A DNA stretch of 64,000 bases from Chloroflexota bacterium. Lineage in GTDB: Bacteria > Chloroflexota > Anaerolineae > J036 > Brachytrichaceae. The notes under the pieces are model-generated. The model was not told the DNA's origin and made no database searches. It saw nothing but the letters and a program-made list of their open reading frames with translations. The translations under genes were made by a program, and so were the position numbers. The stretch covers positions 1-64,000 of the forward strand of contig JANXLU010000097.1 in the NCBI GenBank assembly GCA_025354985.1, read 5' to 3'. Of the stretch, positions 41,399 through 48,980 are shown piece after piece. Numbering within the stretch: the first letter of the stretch is position 1; every line of letters starts with the position of its first letter.

Positions 41399-41522
41399 TT
41401 TTTATCTCCGTGACCACCGCAAACAACAGCGGGGCAATTGGGAAATATAGCGCATTAGTACCCGCTAATTTTCTAATTTTGGTAATAGAATCTGTTTCAC
41501 AGGAATAAATAAGGAAATGCAC

Positions 41523-42512
41523 ATGATAAACACCACCAAGCTGCTTAGCATCGCCGGGGCTTTAGCCCTAACCCTGAGTGCACCAATGGCGCAGATTGCG
41601 TTTGCACACGATGACCGCCCGGGATCATCCCAGGATGCACCCGAAATCGACCACACAGATGCACCCGGGCACAACCGTCAGGGTGGCAATGTGCGGCTGC
41701 ACTTCGCGACCAACGCAGTTCGGGCCGCGCGCACAAACAATCTGACCTACCACGGTGGCAATATCATGACGAGCGTCAAGGTCTATACGATTTATTGGCA
41801 ACCCGCCGGCAGCGTGTTCGCCGCCGGCTATCAGGCGCTCCTCAACCGCTATTACACGGATGTCAATGCGAGTGGGTTTTATAACATCAACGTGCAGTAT
41901 TACCAGGGCAGCACCACGAAGCTGTTCATGACCAACTCATCTACGTTTGCCGGCACTTGGACCGACACAACCGCCTACACCGGCGGACGTGGTTCGGCGG
42001 CCAATCCGCTGACTGACGCCGATATTCAAGGCGCCGTGAGCCGCGCGATCACCGCCAACGGTTGGGTTGCGGATGGCACCGCCCAGTTCGCGGTGTTTAC
42101 CGGCAAGGGTATTGAAAGCTGCTATGACGCGGTTGACTGCACCCCCGGCACCAGCCACCCGGTGTATTGCGCGTATCACAGCGACTTTATCAGCGGCGGG
42201 AGGGACATTATTTACAGCAACATGCCATATGGTGCGACTTGGGGAAGCTCATGCCGCTCATTCAGCGTTTCGCCAAATGGCAACCTGGATGCGGATTCCG
42301 AAATCTCAACCGCCTCGCACGAGCACTTTGAATCCGCAACAGACCCGTTTGGAACCGCTTGGTATGACCGCCTTGGCAACGAGGACGGCGACAAGTGCGC
42401 CTATAACTACGGCTCGATCTCGGCCAATGGCAGCAACATCAGCATGGGTGGCAACCCATACATCATCCAGCAGGAGTGGAGCAACAGCGCCGGCGGCTGT
42501 CGCAAGTCCTAG
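41523..42512 (+). CDS. secreted EXORDIUM/PHI-1-like protein with HExx motif
   Basis: 329 residues. AAGGA at 41511-41515 is 7 nt before the ATG at 41523 and only 1 nt before the ATG at 41517, so the second Met is chosen. A signal peptide (LLSIAGALALTLSAPMAQIAFA) leads the protein. LTYHGGNIMTSVKVYTIYWQPAG and FYNINVQYYQ match the plant and bacterial phosphate-induced protein 1 (EXORDIUM) family. Later STASHEHFESATDPFGTAWYDRLGNEDGDKCAYNYG has the layout of the putative metalloprotease motif (HExxx...TDP...W.D...D.C) seen in bacterial members. Six cysteines may form disulfides. Extracellular; substrate unknown. Confidence 0.75.
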   Translation: MINTTKLLSIAGALALTLSAPMAQIAFAHDDRPGSSQDAPEIDHTDAPGHNRQGGNVRLHFATNAVRAARTNNLTYHGGNIMTSVKVYTIYWQPAGSVFAAGYQALLNRYYTDVNASGFYNINVQYYQGSTTKLFMTNSSTFAGTWTDTTAYTGGRGSAANPLTDADIQGAVSRAITANGWVADGTAQFAVFTGKGIESCYDAVDCTPGTSHPVYCAYHSDFISGGRDIIYSNMPYGATWGSSCRSFSVSPNGNLDADSEISTASHEHFESATDPFGTAWYDRLGNEDGDKCAYNYGSISANGSNISMGGNPYIIQQEWSNSAGGCRKS

Positions 42513-42527
42513 CCTGACCTGATTAAC

Positions 42528-42575
42528 ATCGCCCCACCCGCCAGTTCCCGATGGCAGGTGGGGCGATTCTATTTT
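42528..42575 (+). terminator. intrinsic terminator of the EXORDIUM-like gene
   Basis: ATCGCCCCACC (42528-42538) pairs perfectly with GGTGGGGCGAT (42557-42567). The stem extends inward through GCCA/TGGC after a single C-A mismatch, and TCTATTTTT follows. It lies 16 nt after the stop and also separates the convergent gene that ends at 42569. Confidence 0.9.
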
Positions 42576-43060
42576 TCCCGCCACTCGCGGATCTCACGGA
42601 TGTAGGCCCGTGTGGCCGGGAGCATGTGTTCGCGCCAAGCCAACTGGGCCAGCACGCGTTCGCGTTCATGCCGGGCATCCGGCCGGTTGCCCTCCAGGCG
42701 CAGGTCGTGGTTGCGATGGGGCGAGCCGTAGGCGATAGCATCGGTAATTTGCAGGCAATAGTCGCGCCACTCACCGGCGTTCGGTGCAAAGGGATTCTTG
42801 CGGGCCAGCCACTCCATCACCGCCAGCAACACGATCTGCGGCTCAAACTCGGCCAGGATAAAAGCGCATTCGATGTTGCGCTGGCGCAACACTTCGACAC
42901 TGGTCTTTGCAATCACATATGGATAGTGCCGGCTGATAATCGCCAGACCCTCCTTGATCGCCTCCTTTCGCTCGGCAGGCATGTTTGCAGCCAGGCTCTG
43001 GGTGATTGAAACCAGGCTGGCACGTTCGCTGGGCAGTTGGGCGCCGACGGGTTTGGCCAT
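42569..43060 (-). CDS. unknown protein under a LexA-like operator
   Basis: 163 residues from the ATG at 43058-43060. An ATG at 43067-43069 lies inside the predicted -10 box region and would not be on the transcript. No family is recognised. The protein is mostly helical and charged: LVSITQSLAANMPAERKEAIKEGL at the start and a middle part FILAEFEPQIVLLAVMEWLARKNPFAPNAGEWRDYCLQI. The middle part recalls helicase-loader or phage replication organiser domains (helix, then Trp, then P-x-x-x-E). The C terminus is Arg/Glu rich. The operator suggests induction by DNA damage. It ends 2 nt beyond the stem of the convergent terminator. Confidence 0.6.
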   Translation of the reverse strand: MAKPVGAQLPSERASLVSITQSLAANMPAERKEAIKEGLAIISRHYPYVIAKTSVEVLRQRNIECAFILAEFEPQIVLLAVMEWLARKNPFAPNAGEWRDYCLQITDAIAYGSPHRNHDLRLEGNRPDARHERERVLAQLAWREHMLPATRAYIREIREWREK

Positions 43061-43067
43061 GGGCACC

Positions 43068-43097
43068 ATTGTAGAACACTTGTTCTAACTTTGCCAA
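43068..43097 (-). promoter_or_regulatory. promoter with LexA-like operator in the spacer
   Basis: On the minus strand TTGGCA (43097-43092) and TACAAT (43073-43068) are separated by 18 nt. The palindrome TAGAACaagtGTTCTA (plus strand 43072-43087) covers the inner spacer and touches the -10. Its core GAAC-N4-GTTC is the Gram-positive type of LexA box. The predicted start of transcription is at or next to the ATG at 43060, so the mRNA would be leaderless. Confidence 0.65.
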
Positions 43098-43242
43098 GGA
43101 TCATGGTATTCGATTCAACGTTAAAGAGGCATCCCTTCGGCAAGCTCAGGGCGCGGGCTGAATGTTCCCCATCAGCAAGGCATTCTGAACGCGGGCCTGC
43201 GCGCTAACGACTGGCGTCCCGATGCCATGCCCCTCCGCACAC

Positions 43243-44259
43243 TTACCTCGCCATCCGCGCCGACAGATGCGCGAGGGTCGATTCCGCACCCTGGTTGGCG
43301 TTGACGCCACCGAGAATCAGGGCGTCAAAGCAACCGCCCGTGGTCTCGTCGTAGAGTGACGCGCCCAAGCGATTGTTGCCATAGAACCACTCCATTGCCA
43401 TTGTTGCCAGAACGCCATAGCGTGGCTCGTTGCAAATGCGCCGGGCAACCAGCAGCGCCTCCACCATGCAGGCGGCATCAATCGGTTGCTGGTCGAAAAC
43501 TGCACGCGGCCCGCCACGGGCATGCCAACCGTTCTGGCCGATCACGTCCATTTTGCCTTCAGAGAACATCAGCGTGATCAAAAACTCAAGGCTGTTCCGC
43601 CCGATTTCAAGATAGCACGCCGAACCTGTCAGCGCACCGGCCACCAGCATTGCTTGTGAAAGCGTGGCGTTCCCATAGGTTACGCTGGCTTCAAACCAAT
43701 GCCACCCATCGATCACCACCTGATCATAGAGCCCGGCCAAATAGTGCGCGCCGTGCTCAACCAGGACCAGCATCTGTCCGGGGTTTCGGTCTGCCGCATG
43801 CACCTCGGTGCAACCCAACAGTGCGGCGGCCACGGCGCGCGGAGAGGTGAGCCCGGCGATACCAGATTTGGCCCGGTCAAACAGCCACAGGGCGGCTTCG
43901 CGTATGCCGCGCTCTGGTGCGTGGTGAGCGCCATATCCCAGGGCCCAAAGCGCGCGCCCGTTTGAGTCCGCCGAACCGGCCTCCTCCAGCCAGTTTCGAC
44001 CATAGTCGGCGAAGTTCCGAAACACCCCGTCATCGCGTTGCGCATAGAGCATAAAACCAAGGTAACGTCGGGCTAATTCCAGAAGGTCCCCGCGCCCGGT
44101 GCACGCGTGGCCTTTCAGGGCCACTACAAACGCCCTAACGTTGTCATCAAGGGTATAGCCCTCCTGCGGGTTTGGAACGCTCCAACGCGCGTGTTGAAGA
44201 ATCCCGGTGTCATCGGTAAGCCGCAACAGGTGATCAAAAGAAAGCAATGGATACGTCAC
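43243..44259 (-). CDS. alpha/alpha-toroid protein of carbohydrate metabolism
   Basis: 338 residues. The start is the GTG at 44257-44259, because AGGAGG (44274-44269) is 9 nt upstream; this places the start inside the end of the GT4 gene. Helical repeats with Trp, Tyr and Asp at turns suggest a six-hairpin toroid: GYTLDDNVRAFVVAL, YAQRDDGVFRNFADYGRNWLEEAGSADSNGRALWALGYG, DGWHWFEASVTYGNATLSQAMLVAG. This type is found next to, or fused to, GT4 transferases and is sometimes annotated as a glycosyltransferase. Possible roles are glycoside hydrolase or epimerase. The acidic residues in YTLDDN and RDDGVF would be candidates for catalysis. Confidence 0.65.
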   Translation of the reverse strand: MTYPLLSFDHLLRLTDDTGILQHARWSVPNPQEGYTLDDNVRAFVVALKGHACTGRGDLLELARRYLGFMLYAQRDDGVFRNFADYGRNWLEEAGSADSNGRALWALGYGAHHAPERGIREAALWLFDRAKSGIAGLTSPRAVAAALLGCTEVHAADRNPGQMLVLVEHGAHYLAGLYDQVVIDGWHWFEASVTYGNATLSQAMLVAGALTGSACYLEIGRNSLEFLITLMFSEGKMDVIGQNGWHARGGPRAVFDQQPIDAACMVEALLVARRICNEPRYGVLATMAMEWFYGNNRLGASLYDETTGGCFDALILGGVNANQGAESTLAHLSARMAR

Positions 44260-45487
44260 GCCGCACAACCTCCTCAAACATGCCTATATATTGGTTTGCG
44301 ACTACCGGCCAGATCCAATTGCGACTGGCTGCAAAGGCGCGGGCTTCCATCCGCTGCTTGGCCACAGGATCGGCCAGCAGTTTTGAAATTGCGGTTGACA
44401 TGGCGCCGCTATCGCGAAATGGGACCAGCGCCCCATTGCCATCCGCAAGCACCTCGGATGCGTGGATAAACGGAGTCGAAACAATGGCTTTGCCACTGCC
44501 CATCGCGTATGCCAGCGTGCCACTCACGATCTGGGTCGGGTTGAGATACGGAATCACATATACATCCGTTGCCAGCAAATAATCGGTCAGCTGCGGCAAT
44601 GTCACATAATTGTCCACGAATGCCACGTTGGACCTCACACCCAAATCCATGACAAGCTCCTGCAAACTCATCCGATATGCTTCGCCGTTGTGCGCGATCA
44701 CGCCTGGATGGGTCTGACCGATGATGAGATAAAGCACGTCGGGCTGCTCACGAACGATGGCGGGCAGCGCGCGAATCGCATATTCAATTCCCTTGTTGGG
44801 GCTGATCAAACCAAATGTGGAAAGCACCGTGCGCCCGTCAAAACCCAGCTTGGTCTTGGCCGTCACGTGAGACTGCGCGGGTTGGTTAATGGTTGGAATT
44901 CCATGCGGGATAAGCTGAATCTTGTTACGCAAGATGCCATATTCGCGGGCGAGTATGTCAGTGGCCGCGCGTGAAAGCACCACCACCTGTGCGCTCGCAT
45001 CGGCCAACGCGCGGGTCACCCGGCGCAGCTTGGGTTCGGGGTTTGGAATTACCGAATGCAGCGTCGTTACGATTGGCTGCCTGGCGTGATTGTAAAAACC
45101 GAGCAGATACTCACCCCATGTGCCGCCAAAGAGCCCGTACTCGTGCTGAACATTGATCACATCCACGCCCGAGCGTGCCATGGCCGTTGCCGCCGCGGCG
45201 TAGCTGCCCTTATCATTCCGGTCAATCTGCAGCCGGACTCGGTTGCCATACTGATACCCGTTGGGTCGATCGTTTACAGCGACGACCACCGATGGAAGCC
45301 TCGAAGTCGCCTCAACCGAGGTCAACACATCCTGGGTAAACGTGGCAATGCCACACTGCCTGGGCGGAAAACTTGCCACAAAGCCCACGCGCAGCGCGGT
45401 CTCCATCCGCTTTGTGTTCGCTGGTGGCGGGAATTGCATAACGTCGCCTGCCACCCCTGGTATTTGTCGGGTTTTTAGATTTAACAT
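44234..45487 (-). CDS. GT4 family glycosyltransferase
   Basis: 417 residues, soluble GT-B fold. FPPRQCGIATFTQDVLTSV is the N-terminal loop, and NVQHEYGLFGGTWGEYLLGF is the following block. FGLISPNKGIEYAIRALPAI and DVYVIPYLNPTQIVSGTLAYAMGSGKAIVSTPFIHASEVLADGNGALVPF make the donor site with its conserved Glu residues. It retains sugar stereochemistry; GDP-mannose or UDP-glucose are typical donors. Translationally coupled to the toroid gene downstream. A GH130 enzyme at 60537 acts on mannosides, so the pair may build or recycle a mannose-rich polymer. Donor and acceptor are not known. Confidence 0.85.
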   Translation of the reverse strand: MLNLKTRQIPGVAGDVMQFPPPANTKRMETALRVGFVASFPPRQCGIATFTQDVLTSVEATSRLPSVVVAVNDRPNGYQYGNRVRLQIDRNDKGSYAAAATAMARSGVDVINVQHEYGLFGGTWGEYLLGFYNHARQPIVTTLHSVIPNPEPKLRRVTRALADASAQVVVLSRAATDILAREYGILRNKIQLIPHGIPTINQPAQSHVTAKTKLGFDGRTVLSTFGLISPNKGIEYAIRALPAIVREQPDVLYLIIGQTHPGVIAHNGEAYRMSLQELVMDLGVRSNVAFVDNYVTLPQLTDYLLATDVYVIPYLNPTQIVSGTLAYAMGSGKAIVSTPFIHASEVLADGNGALVPFRDSGAMSTAISKLLADPVAKQRMEARAFAASRNWIWPVVANQYIGMFEEVVRRDVSIAFF

Positions 45488-45571
45488 AGTGCCTTCTGGT
45501 CATACATTAGTTGGCCAGGAGGCTTTTTGCTATCAGGATGAATCCAATTGCGGTGTAGGCAAAGCTGCCGA

Positions 45572-47455
45572 TTAGTCTATGAGCGACACCGACAACCTTC
45601 TTAACAGTGCGCGCTTCTTGGTTTGGTGTGTGGCCATGCGTTCAAGCAACCCATCGAGGAACCGCACCGTTTCAATCACGTACGGGCCCTTGTTGAGCAT
45701 GACGCATTCAGCTCGCCCGCTCATGACCGCATCCGAAACCTCTGCGCGGGATGGTGCGCCTGTCTTCGCCATGCTTTCCAACACCTGTGTGGCCCAAATC
45801 ACGGGCACATGCGCCGCCTCGCACAACCACAGGATTTCCTCCTGAACTTCAGCCAGGCGTTCAAACCCAAGCTCAACTGCAAGGTCTCCCCGGGCAACCA
45901 TGACACCAACATTTTGCGACTGCATGGCGGCCAACAGCAACCTGGGAAGATTTTCGAACGCCAGCCTGGTTTCAATCTTGAGCACAATCCCGGCTTGAGA
46001 CGGGCCCAGACGTGACAACTCTTGTGCGAGTTGTAGGACATCCTCGGGTGTACGCACAAACGACATGCCCACAATTTCCGCGTGGCTGGCCGCAAATTTG
46101 AGATCGGACAAATCCTTTGCCGTGAGTGCCGGCATATTTAGAGTTGTGTCCGGGACGTTGATGCCCTTCTCGCCGGCAAGCTTGGCGCCCTCGGCATTGG
46201 CTTGGTCAATTTTGACCGTGATTTGTTCCGCCTCGACGGTCAAGATCTGCCCACCAATTTTGCCATCGTCAAACCAGATGGCCTCTCCGGGTTTGACACA
46301 ATCAAACAGCTCGGGCAATGTGCATGAAATTCTCGGAACCTCAGCCGGTTTGTCCCCGTCCAGCCCGGCGGAATTGCCCGCCTTCATGTGCTTTGATTGA
46401 ACCGCGTCAGGCTCGCGAATTTTCTCCTTCGTCACGATCAACGTATCGCCCGTTTTCAGTTGGAGGGGATCAACCAATTCCGGCAACAGGCCAACGACGC
46501 CCTCGCCCACGGTATGTTTTTTGCGCTTGAGCAACACCGGCGCGCCGGTTTCGATGTAGGCGGTCGCATCCGTCGCGGCAAAAAAGCCATCCGTGTCAAC
46601 ATCGCTCACCTCAAACACGCGTCGTTTGCCGCGTGCATCGGTCACGTGGAGCGTATCGCCCTCGTGCACCTTGCGCACCAACCCGGCATCAATGGGAATT
46701 GTGACGCTTGGATCGGCCACCGCCGCCGGGTCACTGGCTGAAACAAACCTTATCACCGCCGGCCGGGTTACCTGGCCGCGCGAGTTACGTTGCGGGCGGA
46801 CCTTGAGCAGCCGGGTGACGGGCTCGATTGCGCCCGTTCGCAGTTTTGGGCCGGCCAAATCAATCGACACCTTGCAGCTGCGGCCCAAATTCCGCTCGGC
46901 CGCCCGAAGATTGTCAATCATGGTCTGCCAGCATTCCGGGCCATCATGAGCGCAATTAATCCGCATGACATCCATTCCCGCCGCCAACAAGTCATGGATC
47001 AATTCCGGTTTTGTAGCGGCCTCGGATGGCATGGTAACCATGATCCGAACGCCGCGCTTGCCGGAAGCAACACCAAGCAGCGCATCGCTGTGATTATTTA
47101 GCAGCATTGGGCCGGTGTCTGTGTCCACCGGGGTTGCAATCAATAGATCCGCGGGGACCGGCAATTGCGCAAGTCGATGCAGGGCAAGCCCGATCGTGTT
47201 GAGTGCGTTCATCACATAGGATTCGGAACGACCCAACGAGCTAAGTCCCAGCACCGAAAGATCATGCTGAAGTTCGCGCACGTCGAGTTGCCGCAGGGCC
47301 AGATAGTGCAGCAAATTGACGGCGCTTTTGCGCCGCCCCACCACCACCTTTTCCAGCTCCGGCGCGTGCGTTCGCTCCAGTTCAAAAGCACGATTGCGAA
47401 TGTTCTGAATGAGCGGGATCAAACGGGTGGCCTGTGCCGTGGTTTCATCCGCCAT
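45572..47455 (-). CDS. pyruvate kinase-like protein without the C-terminal domain
   Basis: 627 residues from the ATG at 47453-47455; the first frame position is a TTG. About residues 1-130 are a helical extension of unknown role. The pyruvate kinase barrel follows: RIMVTMPSEAAT, MRINCAHDG, SIDLAGPKLRTG, an enlarged B domain (about 215-395), then GINVPDTTLNMPALTAKDLSDLKFA. GVMVARGDLAVELGFERLAEVQEEIL and WATQVLESMAKTGAPSRAEVSDAV complete the ADP and PEP site. The chain ends soon after ECVMLNKGP, so the regulatory domain is absent. It should make pyruvate and ATP from PEP, but phosphotransfer remains to be shown. Overlaps the flavoprotein gene by 11 nt. Confidence 0.75.
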   Translation of the reverse strand: MADETTAQATRLIPLIQNIRNRAFELERTHAPELEKVVVGRRKSAVNLLHYLALRQLDVRELQHDLSVLGLSSLGRSESYVMNALNTIGLALHRLAQLPVPADLLIATPVDTDTGPMLLNNHSDALLGVASGKRGVRIMVTMPSEAATKPELIHDLLAAGMDVMRINCAHDGPECWQTMIDNLRAAERNLGRSCKVSIDLAGPKLRTGAIEPVTRLLKVRPQRNSRGQVTRPAVIRFVSASDPAAVADPSVTIPIDAGLVRKVHEGDTLHVTDARGKRRVFEVSDVDTDGFFAATDATAYIETGAPVLLKRKKHTVGEGVVGLLPELVDPLQLKTGDTLIVTKEKIREPDAVQSKHMKAGNSAGLDGDKPAEVPRISCTLPELFDCVKPGEAIWFDDGKIGGQILTVEAEQITVKIDQANAEGAKLAGEKGINVPDTTLNMPALTAKDLSDLKFAASHAEIVGMSFVRTPEDVLQLAQELSRLGPSQAGIVLKIETRLAFENLPRLLLAAMQSQNVGVMVARGDLAVELGFERLAEVQEEILWLCEAAHVPVIWATQVLESMAKTGAPSRAEVSDAVMSGRAECVMLNKGPYVIETVRFLDGLLERMATHQTKKRALLRRLSVSLID

Positions 47456-48911
47456 GAAGTTCAAGACCCTCCAGTTCGCGCAAGGCGTGTCGTAACGGAT
47501 CGCGCAATCCGGCTTGACTTTGAATCGCGTGCATCAGGTCGTCTGCGCGAACGCCGTGCCCGCCATGAAAAGCCAGCTGCGGCAGCAATTCGGTTACATT
47601 TGGCCCGATCATGTGCACACCCAGCACGCGGTCGGTGTCGAGATCAGAAATGACCTTTACAAAGCCGTCAAATGAATTTGAAGACCGGTTCATTGCCAGG
47701 CTCGTTTTGAACGGCATCCGGCGGATGTTGATCTCGCGACCGCGCGCAATAGCCTGGGTTTCGGTTAGACCCACACCTGCCACCTGCGGGCTGGAATAGA
47801 TGTAATGCGGGATGTTTGCATAGACGGGCGCAAGGTTACCGGGCATTCGCAACCCCTCACCATGGGAAACCTGCATCGCGACGTAATGCGCCTGGGCCTC
47901 CGCCACGCTCGCCAGCGCCGGCTTGCCCGTAACATCGCCGACGGCGTAAATGCCGGGTACGTTGGTGCACAAATACTCATCCGTCACGATGTAGCCGTGT
48001 TCATCCGTCACCACACCGGCTTTTTCCAGTCCGAGATCGCGGGTATTTGGGACGTGGCCAAAGGCCAGCATCACCGCCTCGGCGTAATGCACGCGCAATT
48101 CACCGCTGACTGTGTTTCGCACGCTCAGCGCCACCCGCCGCCCTACGGGTTCGTCGGGATGCACGCTCGTTGGTAGAATCTCGCAACTGGTGTGCAATTT
48201 GACTGATGACTTGCTCAGTGCTTCAGCCATTGCCGCGCTTATATCGTGATCCTCGTTTGGCAGCACCCGATCCGACGATTCGAACAACAAGGTTTCGCGG
48301 TTGTATGCCGCAAATATCGTGGCGCACTCCAAACCGACTGGTCCGGCACCCACCACGATCAGCGGATCCGGCAGCACCGGTCGGTCGAGTGCCTCGCGGT
48401 AGGTAAGGATATGCGCGCCGTACGCGGCCAACGGCGAATTTGCAGCCGATGTACCGGTCGCCAAAATGATATTTTTCGCACGGAGTTTGTAGAGCGCGTC
48501 CATGGTCTCCACTTCAACATCGGTTGCACCCGCGAGCATGGCGTGGCCCCGGTACACCGTAATGTTGTTGTCCAACAGCAGGCGGTTGACATCCATAACC
48601 AGACGATCCGCAATGTCGCGACTGTGCTTGTGAACCGCGGCATAGTCCACCGTAAGCCCGCTGATGCGGATACCGGGTATCTTTTCACACCGCAGGGCAT
48701 CCACAATGGTTGCATAGCGCAGCATGGCCTTCGTGGGAATACAACCCCAGCCAAGTGACACGCCACCCATGCGCTCGCGCTCAACCAGCGCGACGCGCAG
48801 CCCGAGCTCGGCGCAGTGGACTGCGGAGATGTATCCGCCCGGCCCGCCGCCGATGACCACCACGTCGAACTCGGGCAACGTGGCGGGTGCTAATTTTGTT
48901 GTGCTTGTCAT
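47445..48911 (-). CDS. lipoamide dehydrogenase-like flavoprotein lacking the redox disulfide
   Basis: 488 residues. VVIGGGPGGYISAVHCAELGLRVALVE is the FAD site, LIVVGAGPVGLECATIFAAYN the NAD(P) site, and TNVPGIYAVGDVTGKPALASVAEAQ the second FAD motif. The redox motif GGxCLNxGC is here GGVSLGWGC: the first Cys is Ser (codon TCA on the minus strand). The C-terminal HPTLSE active-site segment is also not recognisable; it reads MHAIQSQAGLRDPLRHALRE. The protein therefore cannot use the normal lipoamide mechanism. It may be an NAD(P)H oxidoreductase like transhydrogenase SthA, or a structural or diaphorase protein. 69 nt after xfp and overlapping the pyruvate kinase gene. Confidence 0.85.
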   Translation of the reverse strand: MTSTTKLAPATLPEFDVVVIGGGPGGYISAVHCAELGLRVALVERERMGGVSLGWGCIPTKAMLRYATIVDALRCEKIPGIRISGLTVDYAAVHKHSRDIADRLVMDVNRLLLDNNITVYRGHAMLAGATDVEVETMDALYKLRAKNIILATGTSAANSPLAAYGAHILTYREALDRPVLPDPLIVVGAGPVGLECATIFAAYNRETLLFESSDRVLPNEDHDISAAMAEALSKSSVKLHTSCEILPTSVHPDEPVGRRVALSVRNTVSGELRVHYAEAVMLAFGHVPNTRDLGLEKAGVVTDEHGYIVTDEYLCTNVPGIYAVGDVTGKPALASVAEAQAHYVAMQVSHGEGLRMPGNLAPVYANIPHYIYSSPQVAGVGLTETQAIARGREINIRRMPFKTSLAMNRSSNSFDGFVKVISDLDTDRVLGVHMIGPNVTELLPQLAFHGGHGVRADDLMHAIQSQAGLRDPLRHALRELEGLELHGG

Positions 48912-48980
48912 AGTTTTGGTTCTCCCAGTGCGACCCTATCACCGCGCATAGGACTGTATTTCAGCGGGCGTTTCAGACGC

